From positions 1-9,888 of the forward strand of contig CALCDN010000234.1 of NCBI GenBank assembly GCA_937900755.1: 9,888 nt of DNA. The letters run 5' to 3'. Origin of the DNA: an uncultured Acetobacter sp. (lineage in GTDB: Bacteria > Pseudomonadota > Alphaproteobacteria > Acetobacterales > Acetobacteraceae). The notes beneath the pieces were generated by a model. That model was not told the origin of the DNA and ran no database searches. It saw only the letters and a program-made list of their open reading frames with translations. The position numbers and the translations under genes are program-made. How positions within the stretch are numbered: position 1 is the first letter of the stretch; every line of letters starts with the position of its first letter. Shown piece after piece: positions 1 through 6,879 of this stretch.

Positions 1-2
1 GC

Positions 3-1295
3 TTTACCATAACCCCACCAACGCAGCAGCGCGAGGCGCTCCATGCAGCCCTTGCCACGGCCCAGACGGGCCTGGACGACCTGCTGCGCGAGGTCGGGTG
101 CCACAGTGCCGATCAGGCCGAAAGCCAGCATGCTGCGCGCAGGCTGGTGGAGCGTGAGGTGGAGCAGGCCACCGCCGAGTGTATGGCGCTCCTGTCCGTG
201 CCGGAGGCCAGCGGTATTGAAAACGCCCTGAACGCGCAGCGCCAGCACCTGCATGAGCGCGAGGCGCTTTTTGCGCGCGAGCAGGCGGCACAGGCGGATA
301 TGGCGGAAGATGCCAGCGCGCAACTGGACGTGGAGCAGGCCAGCCGGCTGGAGCAGGATGCGATCATGGCGGCGGAGGCCGCGCGCCAGCATGAGCAGGA
401 TGTGTTGAGCCAGCACCGCGCCGCCCATACCCGGCTGGAGCATACACTTGCGCAGGCCGGGCAGCAGCATGCGGCCCTGCAACGCTACCAGCGCGAACTG
501 GGTGTGTGGCTCGGGCGTGAACCCGACCCCACCTTGCTGGCCCGCCTGACCCGGAGCGAGGAGGACAGGCGGCACGCACAGGCCGAACTGGCCCGTATTG
601 CCCATATAAGGCAGCAGGAGGAACCCCTGCCCGTGGTGGAGCAGGGCATCATACGCCGCGAGCAGGCCATGGAACATGCGCGCGAGCAGGTTAAAACCCT
701 GTCCATGGACAAGAGGGAGCGCGAAACCCGTATTCGTCACGCGGAGGGGGATGGGCTGGACGAGCAACTGGCCAGTGCGCGGCGCCATGCCGGGCAGTTA
801 CAGGGGGAACAGGCCGCCTGCGAGCGGGAGCGGGCGGCCCTTGCCCTGCTCGAAAGCACGTTGCTCAAAGCCGAAACCACTCAGACCGAGCGGTATCTGG
901 CCCCGTTGGTACAGGCCATGCAGCCCACGTTTTCCGCCCTGTTCCGGGGGGTGACACTGGAGATGGACACCCAGTTCGCCCTGACCGGCCTGACCCGCCA
1001 GAGGGCGGAGAAGGTCGAGCACCTGTCCGATGGTACACGCGAGCAGATTGCCGTGCTGGTGCGGCTGGGCTTTGCGGAACTGCTGCACAAACGGGGGGCC
1101 CCAGCCATTCTGGTGCTGGATGATGCGCTGAGTTTTTCAGACTCGCAAAGGCTGGAAACCCTGTTTGACGTACTGGCCGAGGCCGCGACACGCCTGCAGA
1201 TTGTGCTGCTGACCTGCCATGCCGAGCAGTTTGCCCCCCTGGGGGGCAGGCTGCTGAACCTGCGCCCGATGGAGCATTTTACCGCCCCGCGTTAA
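3..1295 (+). CDS. SMC-like AAA ATPase, C-terminal part (YhaN-like), 5' truncated
   Basis: The reading frame is open from the left edge, so the start and the Walker A lobe lie outside the window; the ATG at 147 is internal. About 430 codons are visible. The first 300 or so residues are rich in Glu, Gln, Arg and Ala with heptad-like spacing, as in a long coiled coil. The last 130 residues form the C-terminal ATPase lobe. It has an ABC-signature-like LSDGTREQ (codons 1023-1046), a Walker B ILVLDDAL (from 1107) and a following D-loop region. A hydrophobic strand ending TCH (about 1200-1220) resembles the H-loop. This order matches SbcC/RecN/YhaN-type ATPases, which act in DNA repair often together with an SbcD-like nuclease. 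YhaN is the closest recalled match, from the signature wording and compact C-terminal lobe. The partner would lie upstream and cannot be seen. SbcC or an uncharacterised SMC-like protein remain possible. Confidence 0.8.
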   Translation, partial: FTITPPTQQREALHAALATAQTGLDDLLREVGCHSADQAESQHAARRLVEREVEQATAECMALLSVPEASGIENALNAQRQHLHEREALFAREQAAQADMAEDASAQLDVEQASRLEQDAIMAAEAARQHEQDVLSQHRAAHTRLEHTLAQAGQQHAALQRYQRELGVWLGREPDPTLLARLTRSEEDRRHAQAELARIAHIRQQEEPLPVVEQGIIRREQAMEHAREQVKTLSMDKRERETRIRHAEGDGLDEQLASARRHAGQLQGEQAACERERAALALLESTLLKAETTQTERYLAPLVQAMQPTFSALFRGVTLEMDTQFALTGLTRQRAEKVEHLSDGTREQIAVLVRLGFAELLHKRGAPAILVLDDALSFSDSQRLETLFDVLAEAATRLQIVLLTCHAEQFAPLGGRLLNLRPMEHFTAPR

Positions 1296-2756
1296 TTACA
1301 TGACCGCGTTGAACTGCAACCCCATGACGGCGGCATCGTGGAAGACGGTGCTGCCACCGGGGCGGTTGATGTACTGGAAGTCCGGCTGCAACGAAATGCC
1401 CGGAGCCACATGGGCGTTATAGAACACTTCATAAATGTTCTCATGCGACTGAATACCCCATACCTGCCCCCACTGGTTGGAGGGGAAGGCCACACCGGCA
1501 TTGGCCGCGGCCTCCTGCTGCAAGGTGGAGGCGCGGCTCATCAGTTCCCACTGGTACATGGCGCCCACGCTATCCATCGGGCGGCCCCATTTGGCGCCGG
1601 TTTCCACCATGCCAGCCCAGATATGGTGGGACATGGCGGTGGTGTGCCCATCCGCCCACATCCAGCCAGCAAGGGCGATCAGGCCGTTGGTCGGGCCATC
1701 GCCATTACGGACCAGCATCTGGTCGGCCATGACCCATGCGCTGGCCCGGCCCGCGCGGTAGCGTTTGGGCATGCCGGTCTCAATCCACGGGTTGCCGTGT
1801 ATGTCTTCCAGCAGGTCGGGGTAACTGGAGTTATCGTATCCAAAACCGGCCTTGTAGTGCCCGTTCAGGTGGTCTTTGCCAAATTTTGGCAGCCAGCCCA
1901 CTTCCACGGGGGAGGAGAACTTGCCCAGACCATCCTGCGCCCACGCCCAGCCCGAAATGCCGCCGTTGAAGGCGTGGGGAGAAACAGCAAACAGCGCGCC
2001 CATGATGTAGGTCTCGCTCGTGGGCATGACGCGGGCGACAAAGCCAAGATTGCCCGATGGCCAGTCCCGCGCGCCCTCGGTGTATTTGGTGGGTGCGGGG
2101 TTACCGCACATGGCCACGTTCATGTACATGCAGAACAGGGGGGAGGCGGCAAAAAAGCTGCCCGGTGGAATCCAGCCCGCGCTGACGTCCAGATGGTTAT
2201 GCAAAAAGGACTTCTCGGCGTACAAATACACAAGGTGGGCCACCACATTGCCGCGGCCACCATAAATCTGCTGCACGCCCCCTATGGAGTCCCCGATATC
2301 CTCGGTGCTCAGGTTCCGCCCGTGGCCGTTGACGACCATCATATGGGTCCAGAAATTCTTGAACAGGTCCGTATTGGTCAGCTTGCCCCAGTCCACGTCC
2401 AGTTCAACACCGGCCTGGCCTGCATCGGTCTCCCCCTTCCTGCGGCCACCATGGAAGTTGCCTGCCAGTTCCTCATGGACATCGGCCAGAATATGGATGC
2501 CGTGCTTGATCAGCCACGGCTGCGCACCGCCCCAGTTGCCAAAAAAATGGTCCTTGCCATAGGGGGCTGAAAACAGGGGGCCGGGGTCTTCAACCAGATT
2601 GGCCTCGTTATCAACTTCCAGACTGGGTAAAAGACCAATAGAACTGTTGCCACCGGCCAGGAGCTGGGCTCGTGCGGGGAGAGCTGTGGTCAGGAAGGGA
2701 ATAAGGAAGGCAAAAAGCCAGAAGGCACGAAAAGGAAAAAAAATACGTTTGGTCAT
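1296..2756 (-). CDS. oprB: OprB-family carbohydrate-selective porin
   Basis: This is an outer-membrane beta-barrel porin, probably for passive uptake of sugars into the periplasm. From the chosen start the protein has 486 residues. It begins with a clear signal peptide: MTKR, a long hydrophobic run to about residue 25, and a cleavage site after ALPARA (residue 30), giving a mature protein starting QLLAGG. The rest alternates aromatic, Gly and polar residues as in a barrel, with OprB-like segments such as FFGNWGGAQPWL and GYDNSSYPDL. An in-frame ATG at 2813 would add 19 charged residues ahead of the signal peptide, so the ATG at 2756 is preferred; GGGA a few bases upstream is a weak ribosome binding site. 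The protein ends QFNAVM, without the terminal aromatic residue usual in barrels. Its stop codon abuts that of the convergent ATPase gene. The specific sugar cannot be read from the sequence. Confidence 0.9.
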   Translation of the reverse strand: MTKRIFFPFRAFWLFAFLIPFLTTALPARAQLLAGGNSSIGLLPSLEVDNEANLVEDPGPLFSAPYGKDHFFGNWGGAQPWLIKHGIHILADVHEELAGNFHGGRRKGETDAGQAGVELDVDWGKLTNTDLFKNFWTHMMVVNGHGRNLSTEDIGDSIGGVQQIYGGRGNVVAHLVYLYAEKSFLHNHLDVSAGWIPPGSFFAASPLFCMYMNVAMCGNPAPTKYTEGARDWPSGNLGFVARVMPTSETYIMGALFAVSPHAFNGGISGWAWAQDGLGKFSSPVEVGWLPKFGKDHLNGHYKAGFGYDNSSYPDLLEDIHGNPWIETGMPKRYRAGRASAWVMADQMLVRNGDGPTNGLIALAGWMWADGHTTAMSHHIWAGMVETGAKWGRPMDSVGAMYQWELMSRASTLQQEAAANAGVAFPSNQWGQVWGIQSHENIYEVFYNAHVAPGISLQPDFQYINRPGGSTVFHDAAVMGLQFNAVM

Positions 2757-2841
2757 GATCCCAATTTTGTTGTCTTTGGATTGGTCTTTTGCATCAGCAC
2801 CAAGATCAATCATGGTTTATCGGGGTGGAACAACCCCAATC

Positions 2842-2858
2842 CCTAAATGTTTTTTAGG
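2842..2858. repeat. Inverted repeat upstream of oprB
   Basis: Perfect 6-bp arms CCTAAA and TTTAGG are separated by five bases. The site lies 86 bp upstream of the preferred oprB start, between the divergent oprB and moaB genes. On the oprB strand a TTGTCT element lies just upstream (2866-2871) but no good -10 follows it. It could be a regulator site; nothing shows which regulator, and short AT-rich repeats also occur by chance. Confidence 0.35.
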
Positions 2859-2925
2859 CCGTTGCAGACAAAAGGTTGCCCTAATGGGGCTATTTTCTGC
2901 CTCAGACGGCAATTATTCATTTCTC

Positions 2926-2943
2926 TGATGCGTTTTTGCATCA
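2926..2943. repeat. Inverted repeat upstream of moaB
   Basis: Perfect 6-bp arms TGATGC and GCATCA flank a T-rich six-base centre. The site lies 26 bp before the moaB start. It may be an operator or a leader hairpin for moaB. No convincing sigma-70 promoter could be placed beside it. Confidence 0.35.
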
Positions 2944-2969
2944 TTCTTGTGGAGATATAACAGTCAGCC

Positions 2970-3524
2970 ATGTCCAGGATTGATACAAACCGACCGTTTT
3001 TGCCCGTGCGTATTGCTGTCATGACTGTTTCGGATTCGCGCACGCTGGAGACGGACACATCCGGTGCCGCCCTTGTGGCCCGGATCGAGGGGGCAGGGCA
3101 CAGCGTTGCCGGGCGCACCATTGTCACGGACGATACAGACCTGATCGCCGCGCAACTGGAAGCATGGATCGCGGACCCGCAGGTGGATGTGGTCATTACC
3201 AATGGCGGCACGGGGGTTACCGGCCGGGACGTGACCCCCGAAGCCTTCGAGCGTGTCATGGAAAAGCGGATCGAAGGGTTTGGCGAGCTTTTTCGCATGC
3301 TCTCCTACCAGAAGATTGGCACGTCCACCATTCAGTCCCGTGCCGTGGCGGGTGTTGCGGGGGGGACATACCTGTTCGCACTTCCCGGCTCCACAGGTGC
3401 GGTCAAGGATGGCTGGGACGACATTCTGGTGTTCCAGCTTGATAGCCGCCACCGCCCCTGCAACTTTGTGGAACTGATGCCCCGCCTGCGCGAAGGGCTG
3501 AAGGAGAGCGCGCACCATGACTGA
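2970..3524 (+). CDS. moaB: Molybdenum cofactor biosynthesis protein MoaB
   Basis: This is a 184-residue MoCF-binding-domain protein of the MoaB/MogA type. Such proteins bind molybdopterin, and the MogA/Cnx1G group adenylylates it before molybdate insertion; E. coli MoaB itself has no demonstrated essential activity. Visible hallmarks are the first strand RIAVMTVSDSR (14-24), the substrate-binding loop TNGGTGVTGRDVTPEA (78-92) and the second loop LPGSTGAVKDGW (138-149). Length fits the family (E. coli about 170). The ATG at 2970 is preferred because homologues have a similar short N-terminal extension before RIAV; a GGAG at 2951-2954 is rather far upstream. The last eight bases overlap the start of the DJ-1 gene, so the two form an operon. 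Confidence 0.93.
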   Translation: MSRIDTNRPFLPVRIAVMTVSDSRTLETDTSGAALVARIEGAGHSVAGRTIVTDDTDLIAAQLEAWIADPQVDVVITNGGTGVTGRDVTPEAFERVMEKRIEGFGELFRMLSYQKIGTSTIQSRAVAGVAGGTYLFALPGSTGAVKDGWDDILVFQLDSRHRPCNFVELMPRLREGLKESAHHD

Positions 3525-4095
3525 TGATGTAAAGCTGCTGATGCTGGCCGGGGACTACGTGGAGGACTACGAGATCATGGTTCCCTACCAGGCATTGTCC
3601 ATGCTGGGCTACAGGGTGGACGTGGTCTGCCCTGGCAAGAAGGCGGGGGAGACGGTCCTGACCGCCATCCACGACTTTGAAGGGGCGCAGACCTACAGCG
3701 AAAAACCCGGCCATGCCTTTACGCTGACCGCGGATTTTGATGCGATTGATACGGACGACTATCTGGGGCTGATCGTCCCTGGTGGCCGTGCACCTGAATA
3801 TTTGCGGCTTAACGCACGGGTGCTCGATATTGTGCGCGCCTTTGCGGACCGGCCTCTGGCTGCCATCTGCCACGGTGCGCAACTGCTGGCCGCGGCCGGG
3901 GTGATCAGGGGACGCACGGTCTCGGCCTACCCCGCATGCAGGCCGGAGGTGGAACTGGCTGGCGGCACCTATGCCGATATCGCGGTGACGGATGCGGTCA
4001 CGGATGGGGAACTGGTAAGCGCCCCCGCATGGCCTGCCCACCCGGCGTGGCTTGCGCAGTTTCTGAAGGTGCTGGGGGCCAATGTCAGTATCTAG
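3517..4095 (+). CDS. DJ-1/PfpI family protein (class I glutamine amidotransferase-like)
   Basis: This is a 192-residue single-domain DJ-1/PfpI protein. It has the nucleophile-elbow cysteine in AAICHGAQLL (Cys118, followed by His119) and the partner glutamate in GDYVEDYE (Glu16), the pair that makes the cysteine reactive in this superfamily. The segments VVCPGKKAGETV, IHDFEGAQTYSEKPGH and APAWPAHPAWL are, as I recall, very close to each half of plant DJ-1D. That subgroup is linked to glyoxalase III or deglycase activity on methylglyoxal and glyoxal. A role in detoxifying reactive carbonyls is therefore likely but inferred; protease or chaperone labels used for other members are less likely. 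The start is fixed by a strong AAGGAG at 3501-3506 inside moaB and by the 8-bp overlap with moaB, which points to translational coupling. Confidence 0.9.
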   Translation: MTDDVKLLMLAGDYVEDYEIMVPYQALSMLGYRVDVVCPGKKAGETVLTAIHDFEGAQTYSEKPGHAFTLTADFDAIDTDDYLGLIVPGGRAPEYLRLNARVLDIVRAFADRPLAAICHGAQLLAAAGVIRGRTVSAYPACRPEVELAGGTYADIAVTDAVTDGELVSAPAWPAHPAWLAQFLKVLGANVSI

Positions 4096-4223
4096 GCCCG
4101 GTTAGCGCCACCTTTGGCCTCTTTGGCCACGGAGGAAGGGGGGCTGCATGGGGGGCAAGGCACCCCCGGCAGATCCCCTACCGCCTTACTGGTGGCGGCT
4201 GAGGCTCCGGGTGTTCTGGCAGC
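4096..4223. other. Convergent intergenic region with three small hairpins
   Basis: This 128-bp gap separates the 3' ends of the DJ-1 gene and folE. It holds three short inverted repeats: TGGCC/GGCCA with a five-base loop (4115-4129), GGGGG/CCCCC with a seven-base loop (4151-4167), and CCGCC/GGCGG with an eight-base loop (4181-4198). None is followed by a T tract on either strand, so they are at best weak bidirectional terminators or mRNA 3'-end structures. No gene is seen here. Confidence 0.4.
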
Positions 4224-4832
4224 CTAGTAGTCGCTTACGGCGGGGCGGTTGAGCATGGCCATCAGCTCACGCCGGGTGTCGGAATTGTTGCGGAACACGC
4301 CGAGCATGGTGCTGGTGACCATGGACACGCCGGGTTTGTGCACGCCGCGTGTGGTCATGCATTCGTGCGCGGATTCAATAATAACGGCCACACCGTGGGG
4401 TTCCAGCTCGGCATTGATGGTATTGGCGATCTGGGCCGTCATGCGTTCCTGAATCTGGAGGCGGCGGGCATAGGCATCCACCACACGCGCCAGCTTGGAA
4501 ATGCCAACAACCCGCTGGCGCGGCAGGTAGGCCACATGGGCGCGGCCGATAATGGGGGCCAGATGGTGCTCGCAGTGGCTTTCAAAGCGGATGTCACGCA
4601 GCAGGACAATTTCGTCATACCCATCCACTTCGGAAAACGTCCGGCGCAGCAGATTTGCCGGGTCAATTTCATGCCCCGAAAAAAAGTCGGTATAGGCACG
4701 GGCAACACGGGCGGGCGTGTCCAGCAGACCTTCACGCGTTGGGTCATCCCCCGCCCAGCGCAGCAGGGTGCGCACGGCCTGTTCGGCCTCTTTTTGGGTG
4801 GGGCGGTCGGTAGGGTGCTCAGGCACGCTCAT
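4224..4832 (-). CDS. folE: GTP cyclohydrolase I
   Basis: GTP cyclohydrolase I converts GTP to 7,8-dihydroneopterin triphosphate, the first step toward tetrahydrofolate and also the entry to queuosine synthesis. The 202-residue protein carries the zinc ligands Cys87 and His90 in ESHCEHHLAPI and Cys158 in SAHECMTTRG. It also has the family segments GLLDTPARVARAY (35-47), GISKLARVVD (110-119) and RLQIQERMT (124-132). Length and motif spacing match bacterial FolE (E. coli 222). The AGGAG ending about six bases before the ATG supports the start. The gene lies 18 bp downstream of apaG on the same strand and is very probably co-transcribed with it. It is convergent with the DJ-1 gene. Confidence 0.97.
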   Translation of the reverse strand: MSVPEHPTDRPTQKEAEQAVRTLLRWAGDDPTREGLLDTPARVARAYTDFFSGHEIDPANLLRRTFSEVDGYDEIVLLRDIRFESHCEHHLAPIIGRAHVAYLPRQRVVGISKLARVVDAYARRLQIQERMTAQIANTINAELEPHGVAVIIESAHECMTTRGVHKPGVSMVTSTMLGVFRNNSDTRRELMAMLNRPAVSDY

Positions 4833-4850
4833 GCCGGTCTCCTGTTTTGG

Positions 4851-5321
4851 TTATTGGAGCAGGTGGTTCTGGAAAGGGCTATCCAGGCTGAAGGCGGGAA
4901 TAACGGCATCAAACCGCGTCCTGTCCGTGGTGGCCTGCAGCAGGTAGGTCCCGCGCATGAACCCACCGGGCGTGGAAAGGGACGCGCCGGATGTATATTC
5001 GTATAGGGTGCCGGGCTGAATAATGGGCTGCTCGCCCACAACGCCCTCTCCATGCACATATTCGGTGCGGCCGGACGTGTCGGTGATATGCCACGTCCGC
5101 TCAAGCAACTGCACGGCCCTCTCGCTGTCGTTGCCAATGCGGATGCGGTAGACCCAGCAGTAGCTATGCTCATCGGGCTCGGACTGGTCGGGCAGCCAGA
5201 AAACCTGTACCTGCACGCGAATACCATCGGTAACGGCTTCGTACACGGGCAGTGGCGAAAACAGTTCGTTCAGAGCATCTTCCGGGGATTGTGGAAGAGG
5301 GGCAACGGCCCAGTCGGCCAT
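4851..5321 (-). CDS. apaG: ApaG (Co2+/Mg2+ efflux-associated protein, DUF525)
   Basis: This 156-residue protein is a single ApaG domain, a fibronectin-III-like beta sandwich. Its biochemical role is unsettled: mutants in enterobacteria affect cobalt resistance and Mg2+ efflux. The domain core runs from about residue 28 (YEAVTDGIRVQVQVFWL). It includes the hallmark stretch beginning VVGEQPIIQPG and continuing through YEYTSG and TPGGFMRGTY. The protein is about 30 residues longer than E. coli ApaG (125), the extra part being an N-terminal stretch with no recognised motif. The start is supported by GGAG four bases upstream and a second AGGAG just before it. folE follows after 18 bp, so apaG heads an apaG-folE unit; an apaG-folE link of function is not established. 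Confidence 0.95.
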   Translation of the reverse strand: MADWAVAPLPQSPEDALNELFSPLPVYEAVTDGIRVQVQVFWLPDQSEPDEHSYCWVYRIRIGNDSERAVQLLERTWHITDTSGRTEYVHGEGVVGEQPIIQPGTLYEYTSGASLSTPGGFMRGTYLLQATTDRTRFDAVIPAFSLDSPFQNHLLQ

Positions 5322-5410
5322 GGGTCTCCAGCTCCTGCAAAATGGGAAAAAATTCGGCCCAGACCAGCCGTTCCGTGCGACAGGTTCGCAGTGGATGCGC
5401 AGTGGGTGCC

Positions 5411-5438
5411 AGTATCATGAACATGTGGGTTGTGCAAA
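5411..5438 (-). promoter_or_regulatory. Possible apaG-folE promoter
   Basis: On the minus strand TTTGCA and GATACT are separated by 16 bases, about 90 bp upstream of apaG. Each hexamer matches the sigma-70 consensus at four of six positions. This is the best candidate in the metZ-apaG gap, but such matches are common by chance. Confidence 0.25.
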
Positions 5439-5475
5439 GCGCCATCGGGCATGGCGTGTGCATGTGTTCCTGCGT

Positions 5476-5518
5476 GGCCGTGGGCCAGACCCGGTTTATC
5501 GGGGCTGGGGCCACGGCC
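5476..5518 (-). terminator. Long imperfect hairpin just downstream of metZ
   Basis: Arms GGCCGTGG and CCACGGCC (8 bp) enclose CCAG/CTGG and CCCG/CGGG, with only one small internal loop, one mismatch and a six-base apical loop. That makes about 16 base pairs within 43 nt. It starts 19 nt after the metZ stop codon. No T tract follows on the minus strand, so it is not a standard Rho-independent terminator. It may act as a 3'-end stabiliser or as a pause or terminator with accessory factors. The surrounding 216-bp gap (5322-5537) shows no convincing gene. Confidence 0.5.
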
Positions 5519-5537
5519 TGTGCCGGTGGTGGGGTGC

Positions 5538-6746
5538 TTACAGCGCCTTGAGGGCAGCCACACCGCGCGCCAGGTCGTCTATCAGGTCCGCGCTGTCTTC
5601 CAGGCCCACGGAAAAGCGGATCGCGCCATCGGTAATGCCAAGGGCTGCCCGTTCCTCGGGGCTGATCTTGGAGTGGGTGGTGGTGGCCGGGTGGGTCACC
5701 AGCGAGCGGGAGTCGCCCAGATTGTTGGAAATGGCGATAAGCTGGAGCGCGTCCATGAAGGCGAAGGCCTCTTTTTGCCCGCCCTCAACCGCAAACGCCA
5801 CCAGCGTGCCGTTGCCACTCATCTGGCGCTGGGCCAGTTCATATTGCGGGTGGTCCTTGCGGTCGGGGTAGCGCACCAGTTTGATGCCTGGAGCACTGGC
5901 CAGATACTCCGCAACGGCCGCTGCATTGCGGGCCATGGCCTCCACCCGCAGGGAGAGCGTTTCCAGCCCCTTGAGCATGACCCATGCGTTAAAGGGCGAG
6001 AGGGCGTTGCCGGTGTTGCGGGTAAAGGGCTGGAGGGTTTCGGTTATCCAGTCCTTGCGGCCGAGCACGGCCCCGCCCAGCACACGGCCTTGGCCGTCAA
6101 TGTGTTTGGTACACGAATACACCACCACATCGGCCCCAAGTTCCAGCGGCTTTTGGAAGATGGGGGAGGCAAACACGTTGTCCACAATCACAATCGCACC
6201 CGCCTTGTGGGCACGCTCGGAAATGGCGGTGATGTCGAGAATGTCCAGCATGGGGTTGGACGGGCTTTCCAGCAGCACCGCATCGGTGGGAACGGACAGG
6301 GCTTCATCCCACTGCGCCAGATCGTCACCATCCACAAACACGGTTTCCACGCCGTAGCGGGGCAGCAGGTGGTTGACAATCCAGTGGCACGACCCGAACA
6401 GCGCGCGCGACGCCACAACACGCCCGCCAGCGGTCACGTGGGAAAGCAGGGCGGAGGACACAGCCCCCATGCCCGTGGCCGTGGTCACACAGGCTTCGGC
6501 CCCTTCCAGGTCGGCCAGGCGGCGCTCAAGGGCTGCGGTGGTGGGGTTGCCAAAACGGCTGTACTGGTAATGCGTGACCTCACCCGTAAAGGTTTTGGCG
6601 GCCTGTTCGGCATTGTCGTACACAAAACCGGAGGTCAGGAAGAGTGCTTCGCTGGTTTCACCATATTCGGTGCGCTCCAGACCGGCATGGAGCTGACGTG
6701 TGGCAGGGCGCCACGCCTTGGAAGAGGAAGTCTGGTTATCACTCAT
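5538..6746 (-). CDS. metZ: O-succinylhomoserine sulfhydrylase
   Basis: MetZ is a PLP enzyme that forms homocysteine directly from O-succinylhomoserine and sulfide, in the methionine pathway of the cytoplasm. The 402-residue protein belongs to the Cys/Met-metabolism PLP family. It has YSRFGNPT (62-69), TGMGAVSSAL (91-100), the PLP-phosphate-contacting VDNVFASP (188-195) with Asp189, and the Schiff-base lysine Lys214 in YSCTKHIDGQG. C-terminal SLVTHPATTTHS is also typical. The N-terminal WRPATRQLHAG and GETSEALFLTSGFVYD favour MetZ over cystathionine gamma-synthase or O-acetylhomoserine sulfhydrylase (MetY, usually nearer 430), but the acyl donor cannot be proved from sequence. The upstream SAM-II riboswitch supports a methionine role. 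The ATG at 6746 has only a weak ribosome binding site. Confidence 0.93.
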   Translation of the reverse strand: MSDNQTSSSKAWRPATRQLHAGLERTEYGETSEALFLTSGFVYDNAEQAAKTFTGEVTHYQYSRFGNPTTAALERRLADLEGAEACVTTATGMGAVSSALLSHVTAGGRVVASRALFGSCHWIVNHLLPRYGVETVFVDGDDLAQWDEALSVPTDAVLLESPSNPMLDILDITAISERAHKAGAIVIVDNVFASPIFQKPLELGADVVVYSCTKHIDGQGRVLGGAVLGRKDWITETLQPFTRNTGNALSPFNAWVMLKGLETLSLRVEAMARNAAAVAEYLASAPGIKLVRYPDRKDHPQYELAQRQMSGNGTLVAFAVEGGQKEAFAFMDALQLIAISNNLGDSRSLVTHPATTTHSKISPEERAALGITDGAIRFSVGLEDSADLIDDLARGVAALKAL

Positions 6747-6877
6747 GGGACTAGTATCCGGTTCTTTCGTGTCTGATCCAAACCATGCAGGCGGGAGCCG
6801 GGCTTGCGGCCCTTTGCAGGGTTCAATCTCTCAAATTGACCGTGGAAACCATGACGTCGGGTTATGCGCGCCGTCAA
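6743..6877 (-). other. Possible leader ORF between riboswitch and metZ
   Basis: An uninterrupted frame of 44 codons starts with TTG two bases after the AAAGAGG tail of the SAM-II aptamer. It ends in a TGA that overlaps the metZ ATG (ATGA). The product would be small and basic, starting TARITRRHGF after the initiator. Against it: TTG is a poor start, the spacing to AAAGAGG is too short by usual rules, no known peptide is recognised, and frames of this length are common in GC-rich DNA. The ATGA overlap is expected for about a quarter of metZ-like starts by chance. Confidence 0.2.
6797..6810 (-). promoter_or_regulatory. Anti-aptamer element in the metZ leader
   Basis: On the metZ strand this segment reads GCCGCAAGCC followed by CGGC. 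It is the reverse complement of the aptamer core GCCGGCTTGCGGC at 6906-6918 apart from one extra base, giving 10 contiguous pairs plus 3 after a bulge. The same segment can instead fold locally (GGGC/GCCC around CGCAA). It therefore looks like the switching arm of an expression platform; function is inferred. Confidence 0.45.
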
Positions 6878-6879
6878 AG

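Noticed and set aside
1338..2570. 410-codon plus-strand frame opposite oprB
   Set aside because: It is the antisense of a clear signal-peptide-bearing porin, has no recognisable domain, and long antisense frames are expected from GC-rich codon use.
4096..4223. Intrinsic terminators between the DJ-1 gene and folE
   Set aside because: Three small hairpins exist but none has a T tract on either strand, so a terminator call is not justified.
4338..5006. 222-codon plus-strand frame opposite folE and apaG
   Set aside because: It crosses two confident genes on the other strand and has no conserved domain.
5170..5563. Minus-strand frames filling the metZ-apaG gap (5170-5514 and 5270-5563)
   Set aside because: Both run deep into apaG or into metZ in the wrong frame, and lack a good ribosome binding site and any recognisable domain.
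5430..6776. 448-codon plus-strand frame opposite metZ
   Set aside because: metZ has all catalytic residues and a riboswitch on the other strand; this frame is low-complexity Gly, His and Val with no family resemblance.
6811..6841. GGTTCAAT resembling a tRNA T-arm
   Set aside because: The flanking bases do not form a T stem, and no acceptor, D or anticodon arm can be built around it.
6841..6856. Nine-codon ATG leader peptide (MVSTVNLRD) in the metZ leader
   Set aside because: No ribosome binding site, no run of methionine codons, and it ends far from metZ; attenuation by this peptide is not supported.
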